The notes: generated from the sequence alone by a model not told the origin. A stretch of DNA of 64,000 nucleotides from Hahella sp. KA22 (GCF_004135205.1 NZ_CP035490.1:2869501-2933500); one strand, 5' to 3'; shown: positions 18,460-28,120, counted from the first letter of the stretch. Translations and numbers: made by a program.

Positions 18460-19611
18460 ATGTCGCAAAAATACCCTACCAGTTCTTCCCGTAAACGTTC
18501 CCCTTTAAGCTCCGGCAAATACTCCGCCATCGGACTACTCGCCTACTGCCGGCCTGGATTTGAAGCGGAGTGCGCACAGGAGCTGCAAAATATCGCCTCG
18601 CTGCAGTTTGTGTACGGATACTCAAAAATAGAAAAGGGATCGGGCGTTGTATTTTGGCGCTGCTCCCAAGGCAATGCGCTGGATGTTTATAAAGAGATAG
18701 AGGTGAGTCGCTGTATTTTTGCGCGGCAGGTGTTTTGCGCGCTGCATGACCTCGAAATTGAAGACCCTACTGATCGCGTCTCGCCGGTAGTCGAAGCGCT
18801 GCGCGCCGGCGGCGCATTTGGGTTCCTGCATATTGAAACGCCGCTGGAAGATGAAGCTGGCTCTCTGCAGAAGCTGGCCAAGAAGCTGACGGCGCCTATG
18901 AGCGCTGCCTTGCGCAACGCGGGCATATTGAGCAAGGCCAAGTCGGAGGAACTGCCTCAGTTGCATCTGGTATGTCTGTCTGGTCAACACATCATCGCCG
19001 GCTTGGCGATCTACCCCAACAGCAGCGCCTTACCGCTGGGCATTCCCCGCCTGCGGTTTCGTAATGAAGCGCCGAGCCGCTCCGCTTTAAAAATAGAGGA
19101 AGCGTTTCTGACCATGTTGACCCCCGCGGAGCGCGAGTTCGTATTGAAACGCGGACAGCGGGGCGTGGACCTGGGCGCGGCGCCGGGCGGTTGGACCTGG
19201 TACATGGTGACCCAGGGCGTGAAGATGACGGCGGTCGATCATGGCGCCTTGCAGCAGGAGCTTCTGGAAGACCCGGCGGTGACCTACGTCAGCGACGATG
19301 GATATGTTTATAAGCCGCAGAAGAAAGTCGATTGGGTCGTATGCGATATCGTGGATAAGCCGAAGCGGACCATGGAGCGTATGGCGGACTGGTTGTGTTA
19401 TGACTGGACCACCTATGCGCTGTTCAATCTCAAGCTGCCAATGAAAACGCGCATGGATGAAGTGGAAGCCTGCTTGCAACGGCTGCAGGAACGCCTTCTC
19501 GGCGCCGACATTGAGTCGGAAGTGCGTGTGAAGCAGTTATACCATGATCGCGAAGAAGTCACTGTATTGGCGCTCACAGGGCATTTTCTGACCGCTTTCC
19601 AGAAGCATTAA
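18460..19611 (+). CDS. rlmM: 23S rRNA C2498 2'-O-ribose methyltransferase
   Basis: This 383-residue SAM-dependent enzyme methylates the ribose of C2498 in 23S rRNA. The N-terminal THUMP-like part contains the LAYCRPGFEAECAQEL segment, very close to the start of other RlmM proteins. The Rossmann methyltransferase part has the SAM motif VDLGAAPGGWTWYM near residue 235 and the catalytic Asp in VVCDIVDKPKR near 290. The start is uncertain: the ATG at 18460 is preferred, but ATG 18442 and TTG 18439 are in frame and none has a strong ribosome site. The first ~20 residues are extra compared with E. coli. Confidence 0.93.
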   Translation: MSQKYPTSSSRKRSPLSSGKYSAIGLLAYCRPGFEAECAQELQNIASLQFVYGYSKIEKGSGVVFWRCSQGNALDVYKEIEVSRCIFARQVFCALHDLEIEDPTDRVSPVVEALRAGGAFGFLHIETPLEDEAGSLQKLAKKLTAPMSAALRNAGILSKAKSEELPQLHLVCLSGQHIIAGLAIYPNSSALPLGIPRLRFRNEAPSRSALKIEEAFLTMLTPAEREFVLKRGQRGVDLGAAPGGWTWYMVTQGVKMTAVDHGALQQELLEDPAVTYVSDDGYVYKPQKKVDWVVCDIVDKPKRTMERMADWLCYDWTTYALFNLKLPMKTRMDEVEACLQRLQERLLGADIESEVRVKQLYHDREEVTVLALTGHFLTAFQKH

Positions 19612-19693
19612 CGCGTTACCCGCGAAGACCTAAATCAGAGGCATTCGGGGCATAAGGCCCTGAGTCTCTGGTTGTTGCTCAGCTGGTCTCTCT

Positions 19694-19978
19694 TTAGGAG
19701 TGTTCCAGGATGGTGACTTTCTCTTCCCGGTCCATCATCGGAATCAGCTCCGCCATCAGCGCCTTACGCTCATCCGATGTCTGCCAGGACTGCCAGTCCT
19801 GCACGGAGCGCCAAGTCGACCAGATTACCCGGTAGTTGGGTTCGTTGGCGTTACGCAGGGATTCGCCGGATAAAAATCCAGGCGCCTGCACAGCCGCTTG
19901 CAGGATCTTTTTCGCGGTGTATTCGTAATTGGTTTCCAGGGTCTTGGCGATATGGCGTTCGATCAGCACGCGGATCAT
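19694..19978 (-). CDS. Antibiotic biosynthesis monooxygenase (ABM) domain protein
   Basis: This 94-residue protein has the dimeric ferredoxin-like ABM fold: MIRVLIERHI at the N-terminus, then a PGFLSGESLRN segment and a WSTWRSVQDWQSW segment. Such small proteins act as quinol or haem-related monooxygenases, but many have no known role. The ATG at 19978 is preferred over an upstream in-frame start at 20098 because it is preceded by GGAGGTGA at good spacing, and the extra residues upstream do not fit the family. It diverges from the tusA-like gene across 119 bp. Confidence 0.85.
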   Translation of the reverse strand: MIRVLIERHIAKTLETNYEYTAKKILQAAVQAPGFLSGESLRNANEPNYRVIWSTWRSVQDWQSWQTSDERKALMAELIPMMDREEKVTILEHS

Positions 19979-20097
19979 GTGGCTCACCTCCGGTTTAGCA
20001 ACGCTTGTTGTTATGAGTATAACAAGCAATCCCATGCAGTTGAGGCCGATGCGGCGTTGAAGGTGTATAATCGCCGCCACGAAATGGAGAGGTTGCA

Positions 20098-20361
20098 ATG
20101 AACGACAGCAAGAACGAAAACGTAGAATACTCGATCGACAGCGTCATGGATGTGTGCGGTCTGTTTTGTCCCGAGCCGGTCATGATGCTACATAACCGCA
20201 TTAATGATGTGGAAGTGGGGAGCGTTATCGAGGTTTTGGCGACTGACCCTTCGACTCAGAGAGATATCCCCAAGTTCTGTCAATTCCTGGGCCATGAATT
20301 GCTGGCGTCAGGCGAGCGGGACAAGCAGTTTTTTTATCATATCCGTAAAGTCGGCGGCTAA
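20098..20361 (+). CDS. tusA: TusA-like sulfurtransferase
   Basis: This 87-residue protein has the conserved CPEP motif with the sulfur-carrying Cys at residue 24 (VCGLFCPEPVMM). TusA accepts sulfur from cysteine desulfurase and passes it toward 2-thiouridine in tRNA and other acceptors. Length and motif match the E. coli protein well, though SirA-like paralogues with other roles share the fold. The start has GAGAGG upstream. It ends only 4 bp from the end of the convergent permease gene. Confidence 0.85.
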   Translation: MNDSKNENVEYSIDSVMDVCGLFCPEPVMMLHNRINDVEVGSVIEVLATDPSTQRDIPKFCQFLGHELLASGERDKQFFYHIRKVGG

Positions 20362-20365
20362 GACT

Positions 20366-21253
20366 TCAGCCCTTGGCGGTCGCGATCTCCGGTTTTCTGG
20401 GTCGACTATAGAAGAAGGTTAGTGCGCCAGCCAGGATAATCAGACCGCTTCCGATCCAGAGTTCCAAATAGATCTCCTCACTCCAGATTAACCATCCCAA
20501 CAGGCCGGCAATCGGTAACGACGCGTAGCTGTACAGGCCTATTTTGCCCGGCGACGCCAGTGTATAGGCGTGGGTGGTTGATAACTGACCGATTGTCGCC
20601 AGTATGGCGAATAGAAACAGCCATAGCAGGGTGACCGGCTCCAGCGCCCGCCAGTACCAGAACATGGGAATGCAGGACAGTAGCGTGCTGAACAGATTGA
20701 AATAGAAAACAATGCGGACGCTGGGTTCGGTAGCGCCTAAGCGACCAATGACCACTTTGGCGCCGGCGGCGAACAGGGCGCCGCACAATCCTGTGAGAAT
20801 GGCGAGTCTCCCTGCGGCGGCAAGGCTGTCTGGTTGCAGGATTATCAGGACGCCGAGAAACCCCAAACCCAGGGAAAACGCCAAAATCGGCGTCGGACGC
20901 TCGCGTAGCCAGACCCAGGCGATGACTGGAATAAATAGCGGCAGCATCAGTTTCAGCATGGTGGCTTCCGCCAGACGAATGGACGCGAAAGTGTAGATCA
21001 GGCAGGAAAAAGCGGCGACGCCGAGGGCGGCGCGGAGAAAATGAAGCGACAATCGCTGGGTTTTGAAAGCGCTACGGCCAGAGCGGAGCAGCAGGGGGGT
21101 AAGAAACGCCAAGCCGAAGAGATTGCGGAAAAACACCATCTGCCAGACATGGGCTTCCAGGCTGATATGTTTCACCACCATGCCGGTAAGCACGAAAAAG
21201 CATTCGCCGAGAATGATGAACGTCACTCCCCGCAGAAAACGATCTTGCGGCAT
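20366..21253 (-). CDS. DMT-superfamily EamA-type permease
   Basis: This 295-residue inner-membrane protein has ten predicted helices in two EamA repeats (~10-140 and ~150-285) and no signal peptide. Proteins of this family export or import small metabolites such as amino acids or nucleotide precursors; the substrate cannot be told from sequence. It lies 44 bp after dsbD on the same strand and may be co-transcribed with it. Confidence 0.87.
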   Translation of the reverse strand: MPQDRFLRGVTFIILGECFFVLTGMVVKHISLEAHVWQMVFFRNLFGLAFLTPLLLRSGRSAFKTQRLSLHFLRAALGVAAFSCLIYTFASIRLAEATMLKLMLPLFIPVIAWVWLRERPTPILAFSLGLGFLGVLIILQPDSLAAAGRLAILTGLCGALFAAGAKVVIGRLGATEPSVRIVFYFNLFSTLLSCIPMFWYWRALEPVTLLWLFLFAILATIGQLSTTHAYTLASPGKIGLYSYASLPIAGLLGWLIWSEEIYLELWIGSGLIILAGALTFFYSRPRKPEIATAKG

Positions 21254-21297
21254 GCGCTGACAACCCTTAACGATGGATGATTGCGACGCCGGGCAGT

Positions 21298-23217
21298 TTA
21301 TATATCTTTAACGTGATTAAGAAGCGCGTTTTTGGAGATTTCGCCCAGGAAGCGTTTGGACGCCAATTCCGCGCCCTTGGCGTCAAAAAAGATGAACGCG
21401 GGAGGTCCGAATATGCCGTAGCGCTTGAGCAGCGCCTGATTGCCTTGGTCGTTGTCAGTGACGTCCGCCTTGATAAGGTGAAAGCGGCTGAGTCCGGCTT
21501 GCACTTCGGGTAGAACGAAGGTTTCCCGCTCCATGATCTTGCAGCTGATGCACCAGTCGGCGTAGAAGTCCACCATAACGGGTTTTCCGCTGGCGGAAGC
21601 TTTGGCGACTTCCTGGTCTAACTGCTCTGGTGAAGTGACTTTAACGAAAGATAGCGGTTGCATGGAGGAGCCGCCTGTAGCCGCCGCTGCGGATTTGATC
21701 GCATAGGGCGCTAGAGGTTGCAGCGGGTCGTTAGCGCCCGCCGCTGCGCCCAGCATCAGAGTGACTGCGTAGACGAAGAACACCAGTCCCAGACCTTTGC
21801 TGAGCTTCTGCCAGCCGCTCCAGCCGGATTCGACATTGGTGAATGCTCCCATGTAAACCGCAGAAACGCCGATCAATACTGCCCATAAAGTCAGAGTGGC
21901 TTCCGGCGGCAGGATACGCTCCAGCATCCATATGGCGACACCTAGCAGGGCGACGCCGAACACATGTTTCACATGCTCCATCCAGGCGCCGGCGCGGGGC
22001 AATAGTTTGGTGCCGCCTGTACCAAGAATGAGTAATGGCAAACCGATGCCCAGGCTGAGTCCGAACAATGCGACGCCGCCTTTGAACGCTGAACCCAGGT
22101 AGGCGGCATAGCCCAGTGCCGCGATTAGGGGCGCTGATACGCAGGGAGACACCACCAGTGCGGAAAGCAAGCCCATAATAAACACGCTGATGATTTCGCC
22201 ACCCTGCTGCTTGCTGTTCATACCGCTGAGCTTGTCACGCAAAAACGAAGGCATCTGAAGCTCATAGAAGCCGAACATGGATAGGGCGAGAAGTACGAAT
22301 AATCCGCTGAAAATGATCAATATCCAGGGTTTTTGCACCTGCGCCTGAATGTTGGCCTCCTGACCCAGTTCACCGAAGTGGCCTGCGGCGGCGCCCAGCG
22401 CTGTATAGACCGCGGCCATGCCCATGATGTAGCTAAAGGACAGGATAAAGGAACGCAGCATGGTGACTTCTTTTTGCCCGACGATGATGCTGGATAAAAT
22501 GGGCACCATGGGGAATACGCAAGGTGTAAACGCCAAACCAATACCCACGGCCATCAGGATGAAAAAGCTGAATAACAGACCCTGGGCGATGAGGTAGTCC
22601 GTAATCGAGTTGGATGAAGTGAAATCAACGTCAGCAGCCTTGCTTGGGGATGGCGTGCTGGAAGTGATCGCGGCGCCTGAGCTGTTTTGACCTGTAGAGG
22701 GAGGAGTGGATGAGGAGGTGTCGTTTGTCGTTGCAGCTGGCGCAGGACTAACCGACTCCGTTCCGATAAACAGCGCTGTTTCTGTCTGCGGCGGATAACA
22801 CAAACCGGCTTCCGCGCATCCCTGATAGCGCACTTTGAACTCAACTTCAGCGCCTTCCTCCGCCGCCACTGGCACGCGGATTGTAAGCTCATCGTGGTAG
22901 ACATAGACCATGCCGAAGTAGGGGTCTTCTTTCTCCTCGCCAGGGGAGGAATAGGTCCAGCGCCCTTGCGTTACACCCTCTGCGTCTGTCGTCACCGAGG
23001 TGCGGTCTTTGTACAGATAATAGCCGTCAGCAATCGCCCAATGCAGGACTAGTTCGTCCCCTTCCACCGATGACGTGAACCGGTAGGCTTCCTCTACGGG
23101 GAGGAATTCCGGTTCGGCCAGAAAACCGCTGTTGTCGCCGAACAGGTTATTTTCTGCTCTGACCGTGGCGCAGCAAAACAGCGTCAGTATGAATAGGACT
23201 CTGAGTAGTTGGGGCAT
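21298..23217 (-). CDS. dsbD: Thiol:disulfide interchange protein DsbD
   Basis: This 639-residue inner-membrane protein moves reducing power from cytoplasmic thioredoxin to periplasmic thiol proteins, including those used in cytochrome c maturation. A signal peptide ends near residue 21. The periplasmic alpha domain has its Cys pair in GCAEAGLCYPP (~135-142). The central domain has eight helices with Cys residues in FTPCVFPM and SPCVSAPL. The C-terminal thioredoxin-like gamma domain carries CISC near residue 550. A Ser/Thr/Pro-rich linker (~175-205) between the alpha and membrane domains is longer than usual. The link to haem-protein assembly fits the nearby cco locus. Confidence 0.95.
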   Translation of the reverse strand: MPQLLRVLFILTLFCCATVRAENNLFGDNSGFLAEPEFLPVEEAYRFTSSVEGDELVLHWAIADGYYLYKDRTSVTTDAEGVTQGRWTYSSPGEEKEDPYFGMVYVYHDELTIRVPVAAEEGAEVEFKVRYQGCAEAGLCYPPQTETALFIGTESVSPAPAATTNDTSSSTPPSTGQNSSGAAITSSTPSPSKAADVDFTSSNSITDYLIAQGLLFSFFILMAVGIGLAFTPCVFPMVPILSSIIVGQKEVTMLRSFILSFSYIMGMAAVYTALGAAAGHFGELGQEANIQAQVQKPWILIIFSGLFVLLALSMFGFYELQMPSFLRDKLSGMNSKQQGGEIISVFIMGLLSALVVSPCVSAPLIAALGYAAYLGSAFKGGVALFGLSLGIGLPLLILGTGGTKLLPRAGAWMEHVKHVFGVALLGVAIWMLERILPPEATLTLWAVLIGVSAVYMGAFTNVESGWSGWQKLSKGLGLVFFVYAVTLMLGAAAGANDPLQPLAPYAIKSAAAATGGSSMQPLSFVKVTSPEQLDQEVAKASASGKPVMVDFYADWCISCKIMERETFVLPEVQAGLSRFHLIKADVTDNDQGNQALLKRYGIFGPPAFIFFDAKGAELASKRFLGEISKNALLNHVKDI

Positions 23218-23627
23218 GTTTCTCGCTACAGGTGCTTAAAATTTAAATTGGCGCTATCCAGCGCGCCTGTTCCCCGGGCGTCCCTTCGGTTGCGCGGGTA
23301 TGGACTGGTTCAATATGACAATTTACTGGGTTGAAGGTTCAAAAAACTTGAACTTCTCGTTGAAATTACAATTGATTACCTTATCCATAAAATCGATAAT
23401 CGGCCATCATAATCCAAGGTCCCTGTCTGCGCGACTTTCTGCGGTTAAGTTAAACTATTTTTAAGATCCGCCTGAATGTGTCGCAACGCCTATACTCTAA
23501 GTGCTTCGCACGGGCGATGGGGCGTCCATAAGACGGGCATGCCGCCCGGCTTGATTGTAGCGACACGGAGCTGTCACGCATCGGGGTTTTTTACGCGTTG
23601 TCGAGTTATTCCAGATTAGACTTCTCC
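23218..23627. other. Divergent intergenic region dsbD/epmC
   Basis: These 410 bp separate divergent dsbD and epmC. I see no coding frame. The dsbD side contains the short AT stretch AAAATTTAAATT close to the dsbD start. The epmC side contains the predicted sigma-70 promoter listed separately, followed by a GC-rich stretch of ~230 bp without clear structure. Confidence 0.5.
23372..23400 (+). promoter_or_regulatory. Predicted sigma-70 promoter upstream of epmC
   Basis: TTGATT (23372-23377) and GATAAT (23395-23400) are separated by exactly 17 bp, a good match to the sigma-70 pattern. It would give a leader of roughly 220 nt before epmC, so an additional nearer promoter is possible. Confidence 0.4.
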
Positions 23628-24170
23628 ATGCCGGCCGCTACGGCGCATGACTTACAGCATTTATTCGACGGTTTGTTCCGGGAAACATTGAATACAGTGC
23701 TGGTGCGGGGAGAAGGCGAGCCTATTTACTTACCCGCTTCCGCCACAGGCGGTTGCAATGAAATCCATTTTGCTCATGGCTTTGTGAACAGCGCGTTGCA
23801 TGAGATTTCTCACTGGTGCATCGCGGGCGAAGCGCGCCGCCAACTGACCGACTACGGGTACTGGTACGAGCCGGATGGCCGCAGCGCCCAACGTCAGGCG
23901 GAGTTTGAGCGGGTTGAAGTGAAGCCGCAGGCGTTGGAGTGGATTCTGGCGGAAGCCTGCGGCGTAAAGTTTTTTATTAGTTTCGACAATCTCGACGGTC
24001 AAGGCGCCGCCGGGGAAGAGGCCTTCAAGGCCGCCGTTCATGAACAGGCGCGACGCTATCTGCAAGAAGGATTGCCGCCGCGCGCCCAGCAACTTCTGGA
24101 CTGTTTTTTGGACACATACATAGGGCGGGAAAATTTCGGACTGTCTCTGTTTGCACTGGATAAGATATGA
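23628..24170 (+). CDS. epmC: Elongation factor P hydroxylase
   Basis: This 180-residue protein matches EpmC (YfcM), which hydroxylates the beta-lysylated residue of elongation factor P. The metal-binding segment ALHEISHWCIAGEARR near residue 58, the GYWYEPDGR segment and the later LEWILAEA(C) stretch are diagnostic. The ATG at 23628 is preferred; an in-frame TTG at 23598 would add ten residues. No epmA or epmB lies in this window. Together with RoxA at the right edge, the window carries two hydroxylases of the translation machinery. Confidence 0.9.
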   Translation: MPAATAHDLQHLFDGLFRETLNTVLVRGEGEPIYLPASATGGCNEIHFAHGFVNSALHEISHWCIAGEARRQLTDYGYWYEPDGRSAQRQAEFERVEVKPQALEWILAEACGVKFFISFDNLDGQGAAGEEAFKAAVHEQARRYLQEGLPPRAQQLLDCFLDTYIGRENFGLSLFALDKI

Positions 24171-24404
24171 ATGTTTGCGGAGATCCCGGAATAACCCAAA
24201 TAAGCGGTGCGCGATGGAGCGTCCGCGGATAAGCTTCTCAATATCCCATTCACTGAGCTTTTCGCGAAGAGCGGGCGGTTGGCGAATGAGGCGTTGGCGG
24301 GCTTGTTTTAAACAACTTATTGCAAACATTGCAGGTCCAGTCGCCCATCGCATAAAGTATGTGGTTTGGACTACGTCGGTTTGCCGGGAATATCTTCAAA
24401 AATC

Positions 24405-25586
24405 ATGACAGTTAGTGATCAAACGACGGATAACGCCGTCCTCTTTTCTTCTCTGAATTTACATCCAAAACTTGAGCAGGCTATTCGCGATCTGAATTTT
24501 GAGCGCTGCACTCCGATTCAGGGGCAGACGCTGCCGCACACGCTGCAGGGAGTGGACCTGATCGGTCAGGCGCAGACAGGCACCGGCAAGACCGCCGCGT
24601 TCCTGATCACCATTCTACAGCGACTGGTTTCCAACCCGATCCCAACGGAAGAGCGTTTCTCCAGTGAGCCGAGAGCATTGGTGGTGGCGCCGACACGGGA
24701 ACTGGCGCTACAGATCGAGAAAGACGCCTGTGCGCTCGCGAAACACCTGAAACTGAACATCATTTCCGTCATTGGCGGCACGCAGTTGGATCGCCAGCGC
24801 AGAAAGCTGCGGGACGAAGCCGTGGATCTGCTGATCGCCACGCCGGGCCGTCTGCTTGATCATCTCACCAGCGCCGACATTTATCTGGATCAGGTGGAGG
24901 TGCTGGTGCTGGACGAAGCGGATCGCATGCTGGACATGGGTTTCATTCCCGACGTCAAACGCATTGTCCGGGCGACGCCGAGAGAGCGGCAGACTCTGCT
25001 GTTCAGCGCGACCTTCAGCGAAGACATCAAAAATCTGGCGCGGCGCTGGACTGAAGAACCGGTGGAAGTCATGCTGGCGGTGGATCACCTTCCCGCCAAA
25101 ACCGTGGATCAGCGCGTTTACATGGTGGAAAGCAGCGCCAAGCGCAAGCTGTTGGTGAACCTGCTGAAGGACAGTGAAACCCGTCGCGTGATCGTATTTT
25201 GTAACCGCCGCGACGAAACCCGCAGTCTGTCGGAAGCCTTGAATCGCCATTCCATCAAAAATGAGCTGATATCCGGCGAGCTACCCCAGCAGAAACGTGT
25301 GAAGACGCTGGAACGCTTTCGTAAAGGCGACTTCCGTGTGTTGGTCGCCACTGATGTCGCGGGCCGTGGTCTGCATATCGATGGCGTGACTCACGTAGTC
25401 AATTACAATCTTCCCGACGACCCGGAAGATTACGTTCACCGTATCGGACGCACCGGGCGCGCAGGCGCGACGGGCGTCTCCATCAGCTTCGCCTGTGAGG
25501 ATGATTCCTTCCTGATTCCGGAACTGGAGAAATACCTGGGTCATGAGCTGGCTCTGATTCACCCGGATGATGATTTACTGCAGTAG
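24405..25586 (+). CDS. rhlB: DEAD-box ATP-dependent RNA helicase RhlB-like
   Basis: This 393-residue RNA helicase has the Q motif (FERCTPIQ), Walker A AQTGTGKT, DEAD in VLDEADRM, SAT in LFSATFS, and HRIGRTGRAG, all in order. The end ACEDDSFLIPELEKYLGHEL is typical of RhlB, the helicase of the RNA degradosome that unwinds structured RNA for RNase E. It lacks the long basic, Arg-rich tail of enterobacterial RhlB and stops shortly after the core. The start ATG at 24405 follows a TTCAAAAATC leader with no strong ribosome site; an in-frame start at 24366 is less likely. A 234-bp gap with no visible gene precedes it. Confidence 0.85.
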   Translation: MTVSDQTTDNAVLFSSLNLHPKLEQAIRDLNFERCTPIQGQTLPHTLQGVDLIGQAQTGTGKTAAFLITILQRLVSNPIPTEERFSSEPRALVVAPTRELALQIEKDACALAKHLKLNIISVIGGTQLDRQRRKLRDEAVDLLIATPGRLLDHLTSADIYLDQVEVLVLDEADRMLDMGFIPDVKRIVRATPRERQTLLFSATFSEDIKNLARRWTEEPVEVMLAVDHLPAKTVDQRVYMVESSAKRKLLVNLLKDSETRRVIVFCNRRDETRSLSEALNRHSIKNELISGELPQQKRVKTLERFRKGDFRVLVATDVAGRGLHIDGVTHVVNYNLPDDPEDYVHRIGRTGRAGATGVSISFACEDDSFLIPELEKYLGHELALIHPDDDLLQ

Positions 25587-25616
25587 CCGAGCATACCGAC
25601 CAAGAGGAAAGGGAAG

Positions 25617-26762
25617 ATGAAAATAGTTGCAGATGAGAATATTCCGCTACTGCAGCCGTTTTTCGGATCAATGGGAGAAATTCATACTCTTCCGGGACGT
25701 GAAATCAGCAACGAGCACCTGCGTGACGCAGATGTGCTGCTGGTGCGCTCCGTGACCAGGGTGGACGAACGCCTGCTGGAAAATACCGGCGTGAAGTTTG
25801 TCGGCTCCGCCACTATTGGTTGCAACCACGTCGACATGGACTACCTCACTTCTCGGGGGGTGGGGTTCAGTAATGCGCCAGGCTGCAACGCCAGCGCAGT
25901 GGTCGAGTATGTGGTGAGCTGTCTGTCCGTCCTTAGCGAACAGTTGGGTTTCGAGCTGGAAGACAAGACCGTGGGCATTATCGGGCGCGGTGAAATCGGC
26001 GGGCGTCTTGAACGCGCGCTGACCTTGCTGGGGCTTGAGGTGAAATCCAACGATCCTCCCAGAGAAGCTGCTGGAGAGCAGAATCTGTTTCCCTTGGAAG
26101 AGGTATTGCAGTGCGACATTATCACGCTGCACACGCCGTTGACGGATTCAGGTCCCTACCCAACGCAGGGTTTGCTGAACGCGGCGATGATCGAGAATCT
26201 GCGTTCGGACCAGATCCTGATCAACACCTGTCGCGGCGAAGTGATCGACGAAGCTGCGCTTAAGGGTCGACTGCAGAGAGGGGATGGCCTGACCGTTGCG
26301 CTTGACGTTTGGAACAACGAGCCCGCTATTGATGTGGAGCTGGCGATGCTTTGCCACTTCGCTACGCCGCATATTGCGGGCTACACACTGGATGGGCGCA
26401 CGGCGGGAACAGAGATCATATATCAACACCTGAGCCGCTATCTCGGCTTGCCGGTAAGGCACAAACTGGGGCAGTTTTTGCCCGAGCCGCCGCTGCGCAG
26501 AATGGCGTTTTCCTCTGGAGTAGATCCAGACTGGGCGTTGCACACGGCGATCAGAGCAAGTTATGACGTGCGCCACGATGATAGTCAGCTGAAGCGCACC
26601 TTGCGTCTGGATGCGCCCATACGGGCGCAAGAGTTTGATCGTTTACGCAGAGAGTATCGCGTGCGCAGAGGGTTTGATCGCATCAAGATTGAACTCAAGG
26701 GCGGCAAAGCGGATCTTCTGGCCACCCTGAGCGCGGTTGGGTTTAACCTCAGCTCGAAATAG
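25617..26762 (+). CDS. pdxB: Erythronate-4-phosphate dehydrogenase
   Basis: This 381-residue enzyme oxidises 4-phosphoerythronate in the DXP-independent route to pyridoxal phosphate. The N-terminus MKIVADENIPL and the VRSVTRV segment are typical of PdxB. The NAD-binding motif GIIGRGEIGGRL is near residue 121, and the catalytic triad of Arg (NTCRGEV), Glu and His (HIAGYTLDGR) follows. The C-terminal ~95-residue PdxB dimerisation domain is complete. It follows rhlB by 30 bp with a clear AGGAAAGGGAAG ribosome site, so the two may share a transcript. Confidence 0.95.
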   Translation: MKIVADENIPLLQPFFGSMGEIHTLPGREISNEHLRDADVLLVRSVTRVDERLLENTGVKFVGSATIGCNHVDMDYLTSRGVGFSNAPGCNASAVVEYVVSCLSVLSEQLGFELEDKTVGIIGRGEIGGRLERALTLLGLEVKSNDPPREAAGEQNLFPLEEVLQCDIITLHTPLTDSGPYPTQGLLNAAMIENLRSDQILINTCRGEVIDEAALKGRLQRGDGLTVALDVWNNEPAIDVELAMLCHFATPHIAGYTLDGRTAGTEIIYQHLSRYLGLPVRHKLGQFLPEPPLRRMAFSSGVDPDWALHTAIRASYDVRHDDSQLKRTLRLDAPIRAQEFDRLRREYRVRRGFDRIKIELKGGKADLLATLSAVGFNLSSK

Positions 26763-26763
26763 C

Positions 26764-26964
26764 TCAGCCCTTCTGCCGCTGGCGCATATTCATGTGCTGG
26801 CGGCTCCACGGATTCCAATTATCCTCCATTGCTTTCAGCGCCTGCTGAATCATTGCCTCAGTGATGGGGATCTCTTCGCCGTTTTCCGTAATGATGGCGG
26901 CGCCGTTCATGCGTTCGTCGTCGCCAGTCTCGCTTGCCGATTTACGCCAGTTGTTCGCTTGCAT
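26764..26964 (-). CDS. Small hypothetical protein (possibly PA1571-type)
   Basis: This 66-residue protein contains GAAIITENGEEIPITEAMIQQALKAM, a pattern I associate with short proteins of unknown function from pseudomonads (PA1571 family); this match is from memory and should be checked. The ATG at 26964 has GGAGGT about eight bases upstream and is preferred over 27024. It converges on pdxB, one base past its stop. No membrane segment or signal is seen. Confidence 0.65.
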   Translation of the reverse strand: MQANNWRKSASETGDDERMNGAAIITENGEEIPITEAMIQQALKAMEDNWNPWSRQHMNMRQRQKG

Positions 26965-27385
26965 TTGCCCGGACCTCCAGAGTTTGCACCAGCCTAAACT
27001 TGTCTCATGACGATCCCGTGACACGAGATGGACATCTGTTTTCGGCGTTTTTGCTCTCGGCAGACGTCCTTATATCTAAAATTAGCCCATGGCGTCAGCT
27101 TGAGCCATCAGGCTCAGGAAGGCTCTCCCAAGGCATTATCGATAGAAAATGCGAAAAAGCTCGAAAAGTGGACGATAATATATTGAAAGGCAAACCAACC
27201 TGAATTGGCGCTTATTTGTGAATCATTGCAAAAAAATGACTATTCGGGCTCACAAGCAGCGACAGACGGTCGATACTAAACTGTCGAAATTATCGTCACG
27301 GAAAGAGGCGATCAATCCATTCCGGCATGAATAAAGGCGTTACAATGTAGACGTCGCTGGATACTAGTCTTGGAGAAATGGCTGA
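26965..27385. other. Intergenic region upstream of the PilZ gene
   Basis: This 421-bp stretch separates a small minus-strand gene from the plus-strand PilZ gene. Open frames inside it look unlike protein. AT-rich parts at 27160-27300 (including GATAATATATTG near 27175) may hold the PilZ promoter, but I see no convincing -35/-10 pair. Confidence 0.4.
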
Positions 27386-28081
27386 GTGGGTGATAAAGCA
27401 GCGGTGTATTCTCCCAAGGATGTGGAAATACCATTTGAAAAGCTGGGACTGCAAGTTGGCGATCCTTTGCATCTGGAGAGCATGGACCAGAGTGCGCGCT
27501 ATCATGTGCGGTTAATCGGGTTTGTGCCTGGACAAAGCGTAATGGTCACAACGCCTGTCGTGGATGGCAAACAGTTGATTTTGAAAAAGGATCGCCCGTT
27601 CACCGTGCGCTCTGTAGCGAAGAATAAAGTGTGCGCTTTCACCAGTCAGGTCAAGCACATGGCGCTTCAGCCGTTCGCCCATGTCCATCTGGAATACCCC
27701 AAAGAGCTTTTGGCGCTGCAAGTACGCAATGCTGAACGACTCAAGGTCGAAATTCACACTCAGGTCAACAGCGACTTCGATACTGGCTTGGGCGACTGGC
27801 CGAAAGAGGCTGTGATTATCGATATCAGTAAGACCGGCGCCGGGGTGAAATCCATCGTAAAGCTGGGGGACGCCGGAGAAGAAGTGATTCTGCGTTTCGC
27901 TTTGACGGTGGCGGATATCACCAAAACGTTCAACGTCACCGGCATTATTCGCAATCGCACCATCATGGATCAGGATGATGCGCCTTTCAGGTATCTATAT
28001 GGCGTGCAGTTCACCGGGTTGTCTGATGCGGCGAAAATCGTCATCAGCGGCTTTGTGCATGAGCTGCAATTGTCCAAGTAA
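27386..28081 (+). CDS. PilZ domain protein, YcgR-like (c-di-GMP receptor)
   Basis: This 231-residue protein has a YcgR-N-like beta domain (~15-105) followed by a PilZ domain (~110-228). The PilZ c-di-GMP motifs are both intact: R114-NAE-R118 (RxxxR) and D146-ISKT-G151 (DxSxxG). Such proteins bind c-di-GMP and change motility or other surface behaviour; YcgR itself brakes the flagellar motor. The start is the GTG at 27386, with GGAG about ten bases upstream. No flagellar gene is nearby, so the output target is unknown. Confidence 0.9.
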   Translation: MGDKAAVYSPKDVEIPFEKLGLQVGDPLHLESMDQSARYHVRLIGFVPGQSVMVTTPVVDGKQLILKKDRPFTVRSVAKNKVCAFTSQVKHMALQPFAHVHLEYPKELLALQVRNAERLKVEIHTQVNSDFDTGLGDWPKEAVIIDISKTGAGVKSIVKLGDAGEEVILRFALTVADITKTFNVTGIIRNRTIMDQDDAPFRYLYGVQFTGLSDAAKIVISGFVHELQLSK

Positions 28082-28120
28082 TCAATCTGATGTCGCTTGG
28101 ATGCATAGAGCGAAACGACA

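Noticed and set aside
26934-27203. 89-codon plus-strand frame
   Set aside because: It overlaps the start of the small minus-strand gene, has no ribosome site and an unnatural composition.
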